Shown piece after piece: positions 1 to 12,900 of a DNA stretch of 64,000 nucleotides. The notes beneath the pieces were generated by a model. It did not search any database. It had not been told where the DNA came from and worked only from the letters and a program-made list of their open reading frames with translations. Origin of the DNA: Notospermus geniculatus (taxonomy: Eukaryota; Nemertea; Pilidiophora; Heteronemertea; Lineidae); the NCBI GenBank assembly GCA_002633025.1, contig NMRB01000024.1:413006-477005 (forward strand), given 5' to 3'. A program made the position numbers and the translations under genes. Within the stretch, counting starts at the first letter, position 1, and each line of letters opens with the position of its first letter.

Positions 1-295
1 GTCATATCCTGTTTCCCTGTCTGATCTCACCTTGTTCAACTGGGTGTCTATAAAATGAGAACTGAGCAAATGGCACTTGGCCCAGAAAGGCACTCTTTCG
101 GTTTTATCGAGTATCGGGCAGATGGGGGTTAGGATTTGGGGTTTGGTTGAAAGTGAGTGATCACCAGCTTCATATACAGCACAAAAAAATGACAAAAAGT
201 GATCAATTAATGGATTTAATAAACTTTCCATACTTTCCGGTACTTTCCATATTTCCAGGTTTCCAGCTTTCCAGCATTCCGGAAACTACAGACTA

Positions 296-580
296 CCCAG
301 ACCAACAAGGATGAACTCATCTCTATCCAGTGACTTACACCATCGTCAAGTTATCTACAGACCAGACCAACGAGGATGGCCTTGTCTCTATCCAGTATAA
401 CCTCTATGGGTGATCTTTACCACTTTTACGGGCGACTTTTACTATCTGAAGTTATCTATAGACCAACAACCATGGCCTCATCTCTATCTGTTGTGACCTC
501 TACGGGTGATCTTTCCCATCTGAAGTTATCCACAGACCAACAAGGATGGCCTTGTCTCTGTCCATTATAACCTCTATAGG
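296..580 (+). repeat. Degenerate tandem repeat, units of roughly 70-95 bp
   Basis: The phrase AGACCAACAAGGATGG followed by CTCATCTCTATCCAGT and CCTCTATGGGTGATCTTTACC recurs four times, near 298, 364, 461 and 534, with substitutions and small indels. The short open frame across it is a by-product of the repeat. Confidence 0.75.
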
Positions 581-1305
581 TGACCTATGACACCAAGTTT
601 CGGTCTGGTTCAATTCTTGGCTTGGCCACCAGGTCGAATAATTTACTCAAGCGAGAATGTTTTGACCTTGAAATTTTGACCATTATCATATTACCTGGAA
701 CATTTCGATGTGAGCACGTGGTCCATGGACCATTTCATTGGATTACGGCCTCTTTTACTATCTGTGTATGGCCTCTTTTAATCAGATTCATAAAAAGATG
801 GCCTCTTCTCTCTCAGTTTCAGTGACAAAACTCTCTGCCTCAGAAATCAACTGCAAACAAGCAGGAATTGCTGTTCTCCATGCAAGTTCCCAATAAGTGG
901 GAAGGCAAACATATTCTGCTTTTGAATTTCATCTCAGTTCTGATACATCATACAAGTGTTGTGTAGCTTGAGAGGCAGCAGTTAGCTTCTACGATACGGA
1001 GCGTGGGTGAAAAAACGATGCTATGATGTCATCATGGTATAGATTTTAGATTGTCATGTCTTGCGTATCCTCGGATTACTCATCAATATGGGGCTATGAT
1101 CTTCAACGCTAAGTAATCTGCAGTCTTTGAGCCGAATGTAACATTAGTCATGGTAGGAAACCCTGGATTCAAGGTCACTTTTGAATTCCGAGAATTTAAG
1201 AATGGCGTGGCAGATCCACGATTATCGATCATTGAGCTCAGCTTTAGTTGAAGTTGTTGTTGGTAAAATCATTGCATTCTTGGTGCAACATCCTTCAGTT
1301 AGGCC

Positions 1306-1546
1306 CATTGGGCCCCTATTACATAGAGCTATACGCTATTCGGTATTCTAGACATGTTTCCTAGGGCACGCGTATAGTGTGAATCGAGCAAGGTTATTTC
1401 AGTGAGTGGTTTGCATAAGACTGAACTACTCTGAGGGCAGCTATTCGCTTATACATGTAGTTGGAATCGTGCTTGTCCAATTTTATTTTCCAAATACATG
1501 AAGTATATCGTAGACCGAATAGCATATAGCTGTATGTAATAGGGGT
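1306..1546. mobile_element. MITE-like inverted repeat
   Basis: GGCCCCTATTACATAGAGCT at about 1307 is matched in reverse complement by the arm ending AGCTGTATGTAATAGGGGTC at about 1543. The arms are about 35 bp and imperfect, the span about 240 bp, and no ORF lies inside. This is the structure of a non-autonomous DNA transposon. Confidence 0.6.
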
Positions 1547-3432
1547 CTTAGTGATAAAGTTCAAGGCCAAAATAGTAGTCTATAGCATGATTGTTGGTCA
1601 GGTCTTGGTCTGAGGACCCTCCGGCACTTGTAGCCATGGAGGAAAGCGCCTGGCTTTGGATATTGGCCGAAACAGTCCCACTTGATGTAATACCGCCATT
1701 GCAATGATAATGATCGCCTGTTTGACCTATGTTGTAGAAAAGTATTCTTTCCCAAGCTTTATTTGTCACCATGGGTAGATCTTTCACGGTTCATTTCATA
1801 CACTAACAGGCTTATATCCGTGTATCTCGGCCTATAATGATCATGTAGGTTTTATTCATACTGACGCTGTTGTTCAGAATAGTGTATACAGGTCATACAT
1901 TGGACTTGGAGTGTTACATGGTGGCATTATCATTGTAATCTGTTGTAGTTAGGTCACCTTGCCTGATTGGACATGTCTATGAATTGGCAGCCCTCCAGGC
2001 CTTTAGACTTTGCCCTCGCCAATCTGTTTGTGCAAAATTGGGACTCGCCGATTGACCCTTACTTGTGTTCTGCACACACTTATGTAAACCCCTTCAGCAA
2101 AAGCAGGTGCTTGTTGCAAGTATCATCATTGGTCATCAGTTTACCCAACTATTATCACTGCTGTCCGCTACTATTGTAAACCTGCGTCAACGTACATTTC
2201 AGCTGTTGTGCTGCAAAAATTACCGGTAACCCTTTCCTCGAGTTGCAACAAATGTCTGATTTTGCTGGAGACGATCACATAATTATTTTGGTGGAGTGAA
2301 TTGACCCAAGGGGAAGTGACGAGGACACAGTAGTACCCTGTTGATATCCAATATCCCTGTTGATATCCAATAGATACTAGCTGATATAAAAATATCCTGC
2401 AGCATTTCTGCTCCTTATAACCCCTTTAAACTATGTACTTTTTTAGTTCAAATTTTTCTTTCTTAAAAAAATTGCACAAAAAAGCATTTGACACAAGGTT
2501 CCAGGCGTGATATAACGCCCTACGCACTGTGACATGCCATATCCTTGCAAGGTGTACTATTACAGCTTACACAAGCTACAGTCCTTGAATGTTTCCGGGG
2601 ATTCCCCGGATGCCGTAATGATGTAATATGACATCCTACCAAAAATAGATATATCTATTTTTGATCCTACCCAACGGGGTTAATATATGTACTTCCAAGA
2701 AGAGTAGCTGACGTCCACTTCAGTGCCAATTCCCAGTAGGCCTATACTGGGACAGCGTATGTGCCATGACACAAATGCCAAAAGCTTTGAGCATGAGCAG
2801 GAGAGATGCCATGACACTGTTTTTGCAGCAGTGACATCAGCCTGGTTTAATGGGACTCGGCAGTCCAGGTAATAACACCAGAATACAGCCATTCTGAAAG
2901 AAAGAGGGACCAGACCTTGGCCGGTTTTCATAAAGGATAGCAAATGTTTTTACATCAAGTTTTGTGGTACATTACATTGGGCCTGAATACCAGCCATTCT
3001 TTTTACATTTAAGTTGTCTCGGCTCTAAATCCAATGGTCTCGTGCTTTGCTATTCAGAATACTCTATATAGTCATTCCTGCATTATTCATTCAGCCGTCA
3101 CGGAAAGAAATAAATTTTTTTCCGTGACTAAAAATCTGAGTCCTAATCTTTATTCAAAGTACTAACAAATGAAGTGTATACACATAGTGTACTGTATTGC
3201 GCAGTTGTGGTGGTGAAGTCACTTATAAAGGTCGCGCCATATTTAATCAATTGAGTGTAGTGCATTGGTATTCTTATCGCAGCACACACAGCCCACGTAT
3301 AGAACAACGCAAACAGCTTGGTCGATTTTCCAATCTTCACACGGCGTATACCCTCTGGTATACACAACGCAGTACATTGCACCCAATGTACACACGCCTG
3401 TATTCAATCCACTAGGGCAGCTTTAGTGCTTC

Positions 3433-3603
3433 ATGGCGGACGAGTCGATTATGGTGTATAGGGGTTCGAGGTTACTGTGTACAAAGAATATGAAAATTGA
3501 ATCGGTAGCTACCATTGTGCGATACGAGGGTGTTGAGCAGTTTCTGTGTGATGACGGAGCTGGAATTATCCCGGCTGCCCGTGGCACTTTTAACAGCATG
3601 TGA
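3433..3603 (+). CDS. Small ORF of 56 codons, unrecognised
   Basis: ATGGCGGACGAG opens a 56-codon frame ending in TGA. The MADE... start and the G at +4 resemble animal initiation sites, and a possible donor (TCG followed by GTAGCT) lies about 70 bases in. It could be a 5' exon of SPEN, an upstream ORF or chance. I see no domain and no match to SPEN RRM1, so this is a low-confidence candidate only. Confidence 0.15.
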   Translation: MADESIMVYRGSRLLCTKNMKIESVATIVRYEGVEQFLCDDGAGIIPAARGTFNSM

Positions 3604-4140
3604 AAAAAACTGTGAACTCAGCATTCCAAAAATACTGCTTTGTTGTTATAGAATGTATTGTGTTTCTGGAAAGAATGGCATTTGATTGTTGTCATGATTT
3701 GCATATTGGATGCCTGTCTTGTTAACCCTGAAATATTGGAAACAAATAGTAACATATTGTTGGTGATTGGGAGTGGAGGTTGCTGTAACTCTTTGGGTTC
3801 ATCACATCTTGAATTTACGCTTTGCTGGTCTTGAATTCCAATATCTGGGTGTAAAAATTAAGTAACCCCCAGTGCTGCTGTTGTTGTTGACTGCATACAC
3901 TCTTGCACCTGGACCAATTGTTCCTCACGCGTGTGACCTTCCGTGTGTATCTTCTGACCTTGACATTGTTATCAAGGTCAACTTCCTTTAAAGCAACATT
4001 GACGGTTGTGTCTGTTCCTTATTCATTATGGGTACAGAAACTTTTCAGTCTTGTTTGCTCTTGTTCACTTAGAAGCCTTTGTGTTGATGGTATGGCTGTT
4101 TAGTTCTAAGTTGCATAAATATTTTACAACTATCGTGCTA

Positions 4141-4575
4141 CGTTTTGACAGCTATGTCTGTGCATGTGTAGATTGAAGAGATCCTTTGGCAGCTAGGCTG
4201 CACAGAAAATACGATAGTGCTTTCGATGCCTATCAGCGGTTTAGTTAGTGGGAAAATGCATTATAACTGCCAATAGGCGCCGGTAGCACTATCGGGATTT
4301 CTGTGCGGTCAGCCCTGTTGTTTTGAAAACTGCACAGCATTTTGACAGCTGTGTCTGTCAACTTGTAATGTGCAGAAACCTTTGACAGCTATGTCTCTCC
4401 TTGCAAAAACTGCAGAGCCTTTTGTAGACTGCAGAGATCTTAACCAGCTATGTCCGTTTTTGTGAAAATTGCAGAAACCTTTAACAGCTACGTCTGTTAT
4501 TTACAGCTATGTCTGTCCACTTGTAAATTGCTGAACCTTGACAGCTGTTACTGCCTAGAAACACTTATTGACACC
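4141..4575 (+). repeat. Degenerate ~60-bp tandem repeat, ACAGCTATGTCTGT core
   Basis: The core TTTGACAGCTATGTCTGT recurs about eight times between 4145 and 4560, with variable spacers such as CTTGTAAATTGCAGAAACC. A MITE at about 4193-4317 interrupts the array, so the array is older than that insertion. Confidence 0.65.
4193..4317. mobile_element. MITE, GCACAGAAA family
   Basis: Terminal inverted repeats read CTGCACAGAAAATACGATAG on the left and CGGGATTTCTGTGCGGTC on the right. The interior contains CCTATCAGCGGTTTAGTTAG and AATGCATTATAACTGCC. Related copies lie at 40911-41028, 42051-42168 and 48912-49047. Confidence 0.65.
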
Positions 4576-6805
4576 TCTGCCTATTCTTCTGTCTGAAGCT
4601 TTTGACAGTTGTTCCTGTGATAGTTAGGCTACAATGTATTAAAGATGCAGAAATTCTTGATCTACTTCATCTGCTCTGAGGAACCAGTGGCTGCTGTGCC
4701 TTCACTCCAGTAAAATGTCACATGTTCTATTCAAACAGTGACAAAAATATTTCTGAAATCTCTCCCCGAATTTGGTGTAAAATATTCCATGGTTACCAGC
4801 CACCAATATGGCTGCTCGGTCAGCGAGACTAGTTGTGCTATCAATACTGGCGTCCCCGCCAGTTCTGTTCTGATTCACACACACACTGCCAGCTCAGCAA
4901 GCCTGTTCGCTCTATCGATCCATTATACATTATACCGGGTATACACGCCACACATGAGGACCTATAATGCCACGTTACAGCTCCACCATGATCAATACAG
5001 GCAGCCATTGAAGGCAGGGTGATTAATACGGCCCACTGCTGGGGCATAGAGCCGTACTTCATACTGATTTATGAGTTGGAGTGCAAGCAGGAGACAAGAA
5101 TAACTTTGATAGGATGTGCATTAACTTCCCATACTAATTATAGAGGCAGCTAGTTCTATGAAGTTAATGGTAGTACATTCATGGGAAACTTTGCAGCTAT
5201 TTTATTGTTTCGACACACGCTTTGTGTGTGTATTTTGCTGACATCATTAATGTTTTGTGGTGGGAAGCAAACCAGATGTCACAAACCGATCAATTTATTT
5301 GCCCTTTGGTGGTGTCAGCCTGTAGGCCTATCACAAGAATGCCTGGAATGAGTTGCTGATGTGATAAAATTGTTCCGGTGTACAGGGATGGCGCTACCCA
5401 CTCACCAAATTGCCATGGCTATTGACACTTCGTTTTGCCAAATAATTTTCATGTTTGGCTAAAAAATTGTCCCATTGTTGTTAAGCGGCAACTACATGTA
5501 CTTTCTTCCCCCTGAATTAGTAGTTCTATTCCGGACACCACAATTGGCTAAGAAAGAGCAGAATTTGGCGAATCCAATCTGGTTTGGCTCAACTCTTGGC
5601 TAAGAGGTTTCTTGAGCTAACTCCAACCCTGTGGTGTAGCTATAGGCCTACACAAGGCTTTAGATAATTTTGGAGGGCAAAGAGTATCATACTTTTCTAT
5701 TCAGAATTTGAAAGAGTATTCTTGCTTTTCAAAGTGCGGTAGTATTCGATTAGTAAAGTATTGCAAACTGATGATTCTCAAGAAGTATTTCACTGTTCAA
5801 TTCTGTAATGGAGGAGTATTTTGAGGTTTCAAGGAGTATTTTAAGCAAATATTCATCTTATCTTAAGCCCTGTATACAATGCTTTATCTCATTTTAAGAC
5901 TAAGAACCTATTGTAGAATTCAGCGGTGGACTTATGACACTAACGACTGCCCACAGGCTGAATTACCCCTTATAGGGTGCCAACTTGCATGAGAAAATTC
6001 TCTAGTGGAGCAGTGCCTTTTACTGAAAAGTCACAATTAATACTACAGGCATTATTGAGAAGTGTGAAATGCTTGAGACATAAATTTAGTTGTCAACAGA
6101 GAATGAATGCTGCCGTATTCATAAATCCTTAAGAAATCTCATCAACCATTGTCCAAGTTAATCACCATAAAGCATCTCCGCAGAAAAACCCGCCGTCACC
6201 ATCATTATTACGGCAGATGTTATGTACAGAGTCGTCTCGTATAATCTTGATCGAACCAACATAAAAGGATTCGGTTTCCTTGGTGATGATTGCCTCGGCC
6301 AATCCCCACACGTTGCATCTTCCACTAAGTCATCCTGAATACATCGTTTCTTGGCTGATTATGATAATGCCACGATATCAACAGTGCCACGGTTGCTTTA
6401 GCGACGGCTCAGTCTCACCGATGAAAAATTCAATGCGTTATTTCGAGTCAAAGCTGTTGTTCTCCCGTCATCATCATCCCCTTGGTGATATTGTTCTTAT
6501 GTACATTTCACCCACATGTCGAAAATGTCAGGTTTTTTCTCTCGCTTGTGATCTCTTGGCTTTGTGCCGAGTACTCAGGTATATTACAAACCTGGAAAAA
6601 AACGTCATGTCGAATGTTCCTGTGTTATTCTTTCAGCATACTGCCCGTCAGTCTGTCTACATACTCCATTACAGTTCCCTGTTCGTTCCATACACAGTGT
6701 ACAATGCTTCATTCCTATCAGATCTACACACGAGTACAATGTCGTGTACATGATGCAGACAGATCCCACGCACTTGAGATATTTATAGTAGTGACATCTG
6801 TGGGT

Positions 6806-6806
6806 N
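6806..6806. other. Single N, probable contig join
   Basis: This is one of four isolated single Ns. Two of them (27910, 41763) demonstrably separate duplicated copies, so this one is likely a join as well. It lies 25 bases before the first recognisable SPEN coding sequence, and upstream exon sequence may be missing here. Confidence 0.6.
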
Positions 6807-6830
6807 CCACAATCACAAGTTTACACAAAG

Positions 6831-6970
6831 TCTCGGACTAGTCAAAAATGGACGTCGTATTCACGATCGCCATCACAAAGTCAGAGTCGCTCTGCATCAG
6901 AGTCGAGTAGTAGTTCGAGGTCCAGTTCGAGTTCGAGTAGTCGATCACGGTCACATTCTCAGTCTCAGAG
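6831..6970 (+). CDS. SPEN: SPEN exon: RS-rich linker before RRM2
   Basis: It encodes SRTSQKWTSYSRSPSQSQSR followed by a long Ser/Arg run, then splices at CAGAG/GTAAGT with two bases left over; the next exon supplies the third. Vertebrate SPEN has a comparable RS/poly-Ser stretch just before RRM2. The 5' edge is uncertain: AG occurs at 6829-6830 and at 6840-6841, neither with a pyrimidine tract, the frame is blocked by TGA at 6792, and the N at 6806 interrupts it. Confidence 0.65.
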
Positions 6971-9900
6971 GTAAGTTGTGGTATCGATGTTCAAAAGTTG
7001 GACTTGTGTAGTGCCTTAAAATTCATCAGCCTCCAGATTTGAGCAGACAATATCTTCTGTTCATCTTCTGCAGAAAGCCTTGGAAATTGATCTAAAAAAA
7101 TTGAAGAAATATTCTTTAGATGGTTATTAGGAACAACCTTTCTTCAAATAATTTTCAATCAAAACCATACGATATGAGAAAACTTGGACAGAATGTGCTG
7201 TCTACAGGACTCTGGCAGCAGAAGAGTACCGGTATCCGTTTCTTGCCCATTGGGAGACCTGTTTCTGTGGGAAATGAATATTAAAAGTTTTGCTCGTCTA
7301 TTTTCAGCCGCAGCAGTAGTAAAACGAAGCACCCTTCCTTGGTAAGGAAAGTGGAAAAAGAAGACAGGGAAGAGGGGCATCTTGGTATCCTAATACGAGG
7401 GCTCCCGGCTAGGTCCACAGGTAGGTGTTCGTCTGTAACATTAGACATTTGATGGACAGTTCATGGCGCGTTTCACTGATACAGTGTCAAGCTATGCCTG
7501 AACATGTTGCTGTGCATAAGATTTCAGAAATATGCGTTCCAACATCAGTTAATACCACCAGTCAGTGTCATGCTTGAATTTCGTAGGGTTTACACAATAC
7601 TCATACCCGGTACTTGACATTATGTTTTCAGATACGAGTTTACGAGATGGTCTCTTTCACGAATACAAAAAATACGGCAAGGTGACGGCGGTGTCTGTCC
7701 AGGGCCAGGGACCTGATAGACGTGCAATCGTTAGCTTTAAAAAGTAAGTGATCTTTACCCATACCTGCCTACCCGGTGTATTTCGGCGTATTTTTTACGC
7801 TCAAAACTGAGGTTTTACGCTTTACGATTTGCAAGGAAACAATACGACGACTGGCGTCTCCAAAATACGATGTGTTTTCAAATAAAATACGTGTGAAAAA
7901 GTGCCTCATTTCATCATTATTTTTTAAAGCCTGCCTTTTTGTTTTCCTTGTCAGTACTAGCAGAAATATTGCCCAACAAATAGATCACTATCCATACACA
8001 TCGGAAACCCCCAACCAAATCCCCAGACGATGAACATAGCATGCCATGTGCCACTGCCGACCATGCTTTCTTCAGAACGGTAAACTGCGCATCGGTCTGC
8101 GCATCTGTCGTAAAACTGAACTCTGTCTCACCTCAAGTTGGCAGTGATTCATTGTATGTTGACCTAGAGGTGTCTTATCAAACTTGCAGCAAGTTCCATG
8201 AGTCAAGCGATCGTCACTTTCATGAATTGAATGATTGACGGGTCATAAACACAAGCTTGCCTTTGATCTCTGACAAGGTTTGAGGTCAGTGTCCACTACG
8301 CCTGGGGCGCTGGACGAGTATAGTGAGTGGAGTTGGTGAAAACTATTGAATATTATCTAAGGCCTGCTGCCTGATATTAACCCTTGATGGTTGAAGATGG
8401 CAGAGGCTATGCTCATGGAGGAATATTCATCCATGGTAGGCTATGCTCGAGCATTCAGTCATGCGCTTGCTTGGAATTAGGTGGGAACACAATGATCAAT
8501 ACAGTGTTGGTAGTCTTGGTATGATAGGCCAGGGTGGCAATTGCCAGTAGGGCCTAACTGATTTGGCCCTTGTGTAATTTTGACTGTTTTCGGATTAAGG
8601 ACTACACTTAAAGTGGAGAAAAATACACTGATACGAACAACTGCAGAATTTTGTGTTTCGTTATTTTACACTGAAAAGTGTCATTTTATGGTTATTCCTC
8701 GAAAACATTACAACCAGCTCAAAGTTAGGGTAGGCAGGTCTGTTTACCTCCAGCCCAAGTGCGACTTCAACCTACTCTCCACTTCCTTATGCTGACCCTG
8801 TTTAACTCGTCCACCCCCAGAGTCCAGCAGACAGCACCTTCTGTTGAAGTTTTCTCAAATTCTGTGGTTTTGATTCGAAATTATTTGAAGAAAAGTTGTC
8901 CCTGTGAATCATCTGAAAAATTTTTCTTCAAATCTTTTTCAATTTACTTCCAAGGCTTTCAGAAAACTTCCGCAGGAGATACTGTCTGCTCAAACCTAGG
9001 GGCAGATGGGGTTCTTCTGAGGACTGCATCCTGCATTGTTAACATATTATATTCCTGTGTGTTTTTCAGGCACGACGATGCGTCCAAAGCTCTTGAATCT
9101 TCCCAAGGAAAGCGGTTCTTCGGGGCTCAGATCAACGTGGTGGAACACGAGGGCTTAGAACCAGAAGACAGCGAATTCCGTCCTCCTGAGGCTGAGCTGG
9201 ATGAATATCATCCGAAGGCCACGCGGACATTATTCGTGGGTAACCTCGAAAAAGACGTCTCGACAACTGATCTCAGGGGCATATTCAAAGATTATGGGGA
9301 GATTATTGTGAGTACATGTATCTCGTACTGATCGCCTGTTTTAAATTAGCCATAGACTTTCCTAATTTCAATTTTCATTTCTTAAAAGTCACTTACTCAT
9401 GAGTGTTTCTTCATGCCACTCTGTGTCTCTTGCAGGATATTGATATTAAGAAACAGGGGACCGTATCTGCGTATGCATTTGTGCAGTACACAGACATTGC
9501 CAGCGTTGTTAAGGCCCTTCATAAGATGGATGGGGAAAATATTGGTGCTAATAAAATCAAGGTAAATTTTCCTCAACATCTGCTCTCGAAAAATGGGGTG
9601 ATGTGCCCCTTGCCCTTTTCATGGTTGATCAATTCACAGGGTTCAATGGGGCAGAAAGTCTTGCTCATCTAGCTGTGTGGCATTCCTCTCTATGAGGTAG
9701 TGCACACGTGCATTTATTGTCTTGTTGCTTCAGCATTGAGTCTTTCAAACGCTATTTTCATTGTCCATATGCTGACTTTCTCCTATGATTTCCTTGCAGC
9801 TTGGGTTCGGAAAGAGTATGCCCACAAACTGTGTATGGATAGACGGTGTGGTAGACACCACTGAAAAACTTTTATGCCGTCAATTTGGACGTCATGGACA

Positions 9901-12900
9901 TGTCCAATACGCTGTGATCGATCGGGTGAAAGATCGTGCTCTCATATATTATGATTCTGTGGAATACGCCCAATATGCCGTAAATGAGATTCGAGGTCGT
10001 GTGATGTCTGGTAAACGGTTACAGGTATGTAGACTTCGTTGAGGTAGGCTGAGACGAGGCCTGAGCAGAGTTGGTCTGTTCTAGGTTTACCATGCCATGA
10101 AAAAGAAAAATTACCGTTCTTTATGTTTACGACGTGCCAATAGAAGCAGCAGGTATTGGGTTCGAATCCCAGGCAACGTGGGGGTTAATCATCCCTTGCT
10201 CTTCATGTCCGTCACATGGAACAGTAAGCTCTGGTGCCACGTATTGAAATAATGCAAGTTGGGAATAAATTCTAATTTTCAGGTTGACTTTGCCAGTCGC
10301 GACTGCCAGACAAATTTTTATGAAAAAATGGAACGCACAGGACAGTTGCGGCCAGGTGAACGGCCAGATGAGAGGCGAGGCTCATTCAGGGGTCAACAGT
10401 TTGAAGCGAATTTTGACGAAAAGTAAGTAACACAATGAGGAAAAATGTTGTATTTTCTGATGCTTGCTTGATTCCGTGGTTTTCAGTGCCAGCGGTAGGT
10501 TGGCTTATTTGATAAATATTTTGTCCTCGAAACACTGTCGGCGAATGCCAGTTTTGTTCGACGTCATCGACAAAAAAGTCTGTTGTGTTTTGGGGGTATT
10601 TTTTAGCATGATTTTCTGGGAGGTGCCTCCAATAATTGCGGTTCTTTATTCATTATTAGCACACAACTCCATGAGGGAACGACCGCAGTCACCCCCACAA
10701 AGTAAGTTTGCAGGGTCGGTCAGGGCACTGCAAAATAACTGCATGATTCTGTTCCAAAGGGCTTTAATCCGTGGAACCTCTCTCAGTGGCAGACACACAA
10801 AGCCTGATTTCCACGACCGCGGATTCTGCCGTGGTTTGAGGTAAGCGGTCCAATTTTCACAGGGTTTGGATAATCCTTCGATGGTTTTACAATACATGGC
10901 CTGTTGATTATCCCAATGCCTGTGAAAACCGCTCCGCTCGCCGCAGCGGAATCTGCCGTAGTGGAAACGGGCCTTTAATGACTGATTGATGTTCTTACAG
11001 TTTGATTTCACCCCCAGATTTGGACTCTTGTGTAGGAAAACCCAGCGGATGTCGCATTTGAGAAAAGTGTTAATGGCCTTGGTGAACACACACATTTCAA
11101 CAGCTGAAATGTACTACGTAACAGGTAAACAGTAGGAGATCAATGCACAGGCAATCTGACAGCCCTTGTTGATCATTCAGCGACATCCGATGGGTTTTCC
11201 TAGACCTCCACACACTTGATCCTAAGAGTGTTCCCAGAGAAAAGTTCCACTGTGTCCTAGACTAGAGTGATACCCAGGGGCTAAGTTGGTGACGGCTGCA
11301 AGCCTTGATCGTCAAAATTGTCGTCACACCTGTAGAATGGTCTGCTTCATATTCTTGATTTGTTTGGGTTTTCGAGGGGTGAAGGAGTATTCCTTGAACC
11401 TCTGGTACCAAGCAGCCCTGTACTGAAAGGAATGGGGGGGGGGGGGGTATTAATCAGCGTTACTACTATGTAGGTTAGTAATACAGTCCAGTACAAAACA
11501 TGCCCAGCTTATTCCATAATTGCTGGTTCTAGGCCAGTACATATCTCTTATCTAAGCAATTATCAGATTCAGGTCAACCCTGGACCTGGAGATTTTGTAC
11601 TGGACTGAATATTTAACCAGTAGATCTTAGCCTTGACATCTAAAGTCCTTGTAATTTGTGAATATTGCTTTGTGGCATGAGTATCTGATGAGAAATGGCT
11701 GATGGTGCCTTTAGGCCTTCATACAATGATTGACGTAAGCAGTCACTACAATAGAACATTTGACAATGCTTTTACTTCAGATTTGTATAGCATTGCCTAG
11801 TGTATTTGTATTGCAGAATTTAAGTAAAAGCATTTACCAGTCTTGATTCAAACATGTATGACCCAATGATGTGGTCTATCTAAATGTCAAAGTGCCCATA
11901 AAAGTACATCTACCGTAACGCCAGAAAATGTCAACTTTTGTGGAGTTTGGCTGTATTCTGTTGCAGAGTTTATTGCAGTGACTGGTTTCAAACTTTGTCA
12001 TGCAATGGGATGAAGGCCTTACCATTACTGAAGTTCTCAAACTCTCATTTGTCATGAAAGTTTGTCAAGATTTCTCATCAGCTATACAAAACTTTGTCAA
12101 GATTTCTCATCAACTATTTTTATACAAAACTTTGTCAAGATTTCTCATCAACTATACAAAACTTTGTCAAGATTTCTCATCAGCTATAAAAAAAATCATT
12201 AAAATTTCTCACATGAATTGGGAATTAGAGACATCAGCCCCATGTTAATTCCTTTCTAACTGTAGCTGGGGTATAAGTGGGGATGTGGGTAGTACTGACT
12301 CATTCTGTTGATTCTATGAGAAAGGTCCCAATAATACCAAGAAATGTCCATTAAATGGAGAAATCACATCTATAAGACTGTGATTACGTGGAGCTGCACC
12401 GTACACGGACATGCCGGTTAACCTATAGAGCCCATGCCGCCCTAAACCGCCCTGTCGTGAGCCGCCGAGAAGGCCACACCCACTTTTTGACAAAAAACCC
12501 ACCACATCTAATGTAGAAATCAAAATCTTCAATTACTGCCGTTATCGCCACAAAGCGCCATTTCGCCAGACACCAATGCCGCCATAAACTGCCTTGACTC
12601 ATTATACGTCTTTCTATACAGCTTAATGCAGTGGTGGCAATTCAGGGCAGTATGGAATACAGATGGAAAGTGCCAAAAAATAGTAGGCTCTATTGGGTTA
12701 ACAATGGCTTCGCAAAGGGTTTGGAACCGTGAAGCTGTTGTTAACTAGTGTGTCCATATAACATGCAGCTCTATGTACGCAGCCATTGGTAGAGTACATG
12801 TGAGAAATGTCTGTCATCATCGCATGTATCTTGGAACAGAATCATGGTTACATCATTAAATATGTCTCATCCTGGATTGATTTCCGCAACATCGCCGTAC

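Larger units (their letters stand above)
1..6794. other. Non-coding region upstream of the first visible SPEN exon
   Basis: I read both strands for RRM1 of SPEN (a motif like LWVGNLP) and for other conserved domains and found none. The longest open frame, 6280-6753 plus, has no recognisable domain and no splice context, and stops just before the join at 6806. The stretch holds degenerate tandem repeats (296-580, 4141-4575), an inverted-repeat element (1306-1546), a perfect 22-bp palindrome at 2641-2662 and a 56-codon ORF at 3433. It is probably a 5' intron of SPEN, or intergenic DNA if the first exon was lost at the join. Confidence 0.55.

Noticed and set aside
6280-6753. 157-codon plus-strand open frame
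   Set aside because: No domain, no splice context and biased codons. It overlaps sequence ending at the assembly join. It is not SPEN RRM1.
6795-6806. CAT CTG TGG GTN reads His-Leu-Trp-Val, like the start of SPEN RRM1 (HLWVGNLP)
   Set aside because: The preceding codon is TGA and no acceptor fits that frame. Four residues at a join are too few to claim.
8759-9331. 190-codon frame as a gene start
   Set aside because: Only the part after the acceptor at 9069 is SPEN coding. The upstream half is the 8811-9010 repeat.
10646-11095. 149-codon minus-strand frame
   Set aside because: It runs across inverted-repeat elements in a SPEN intron and has no recognisable domain.
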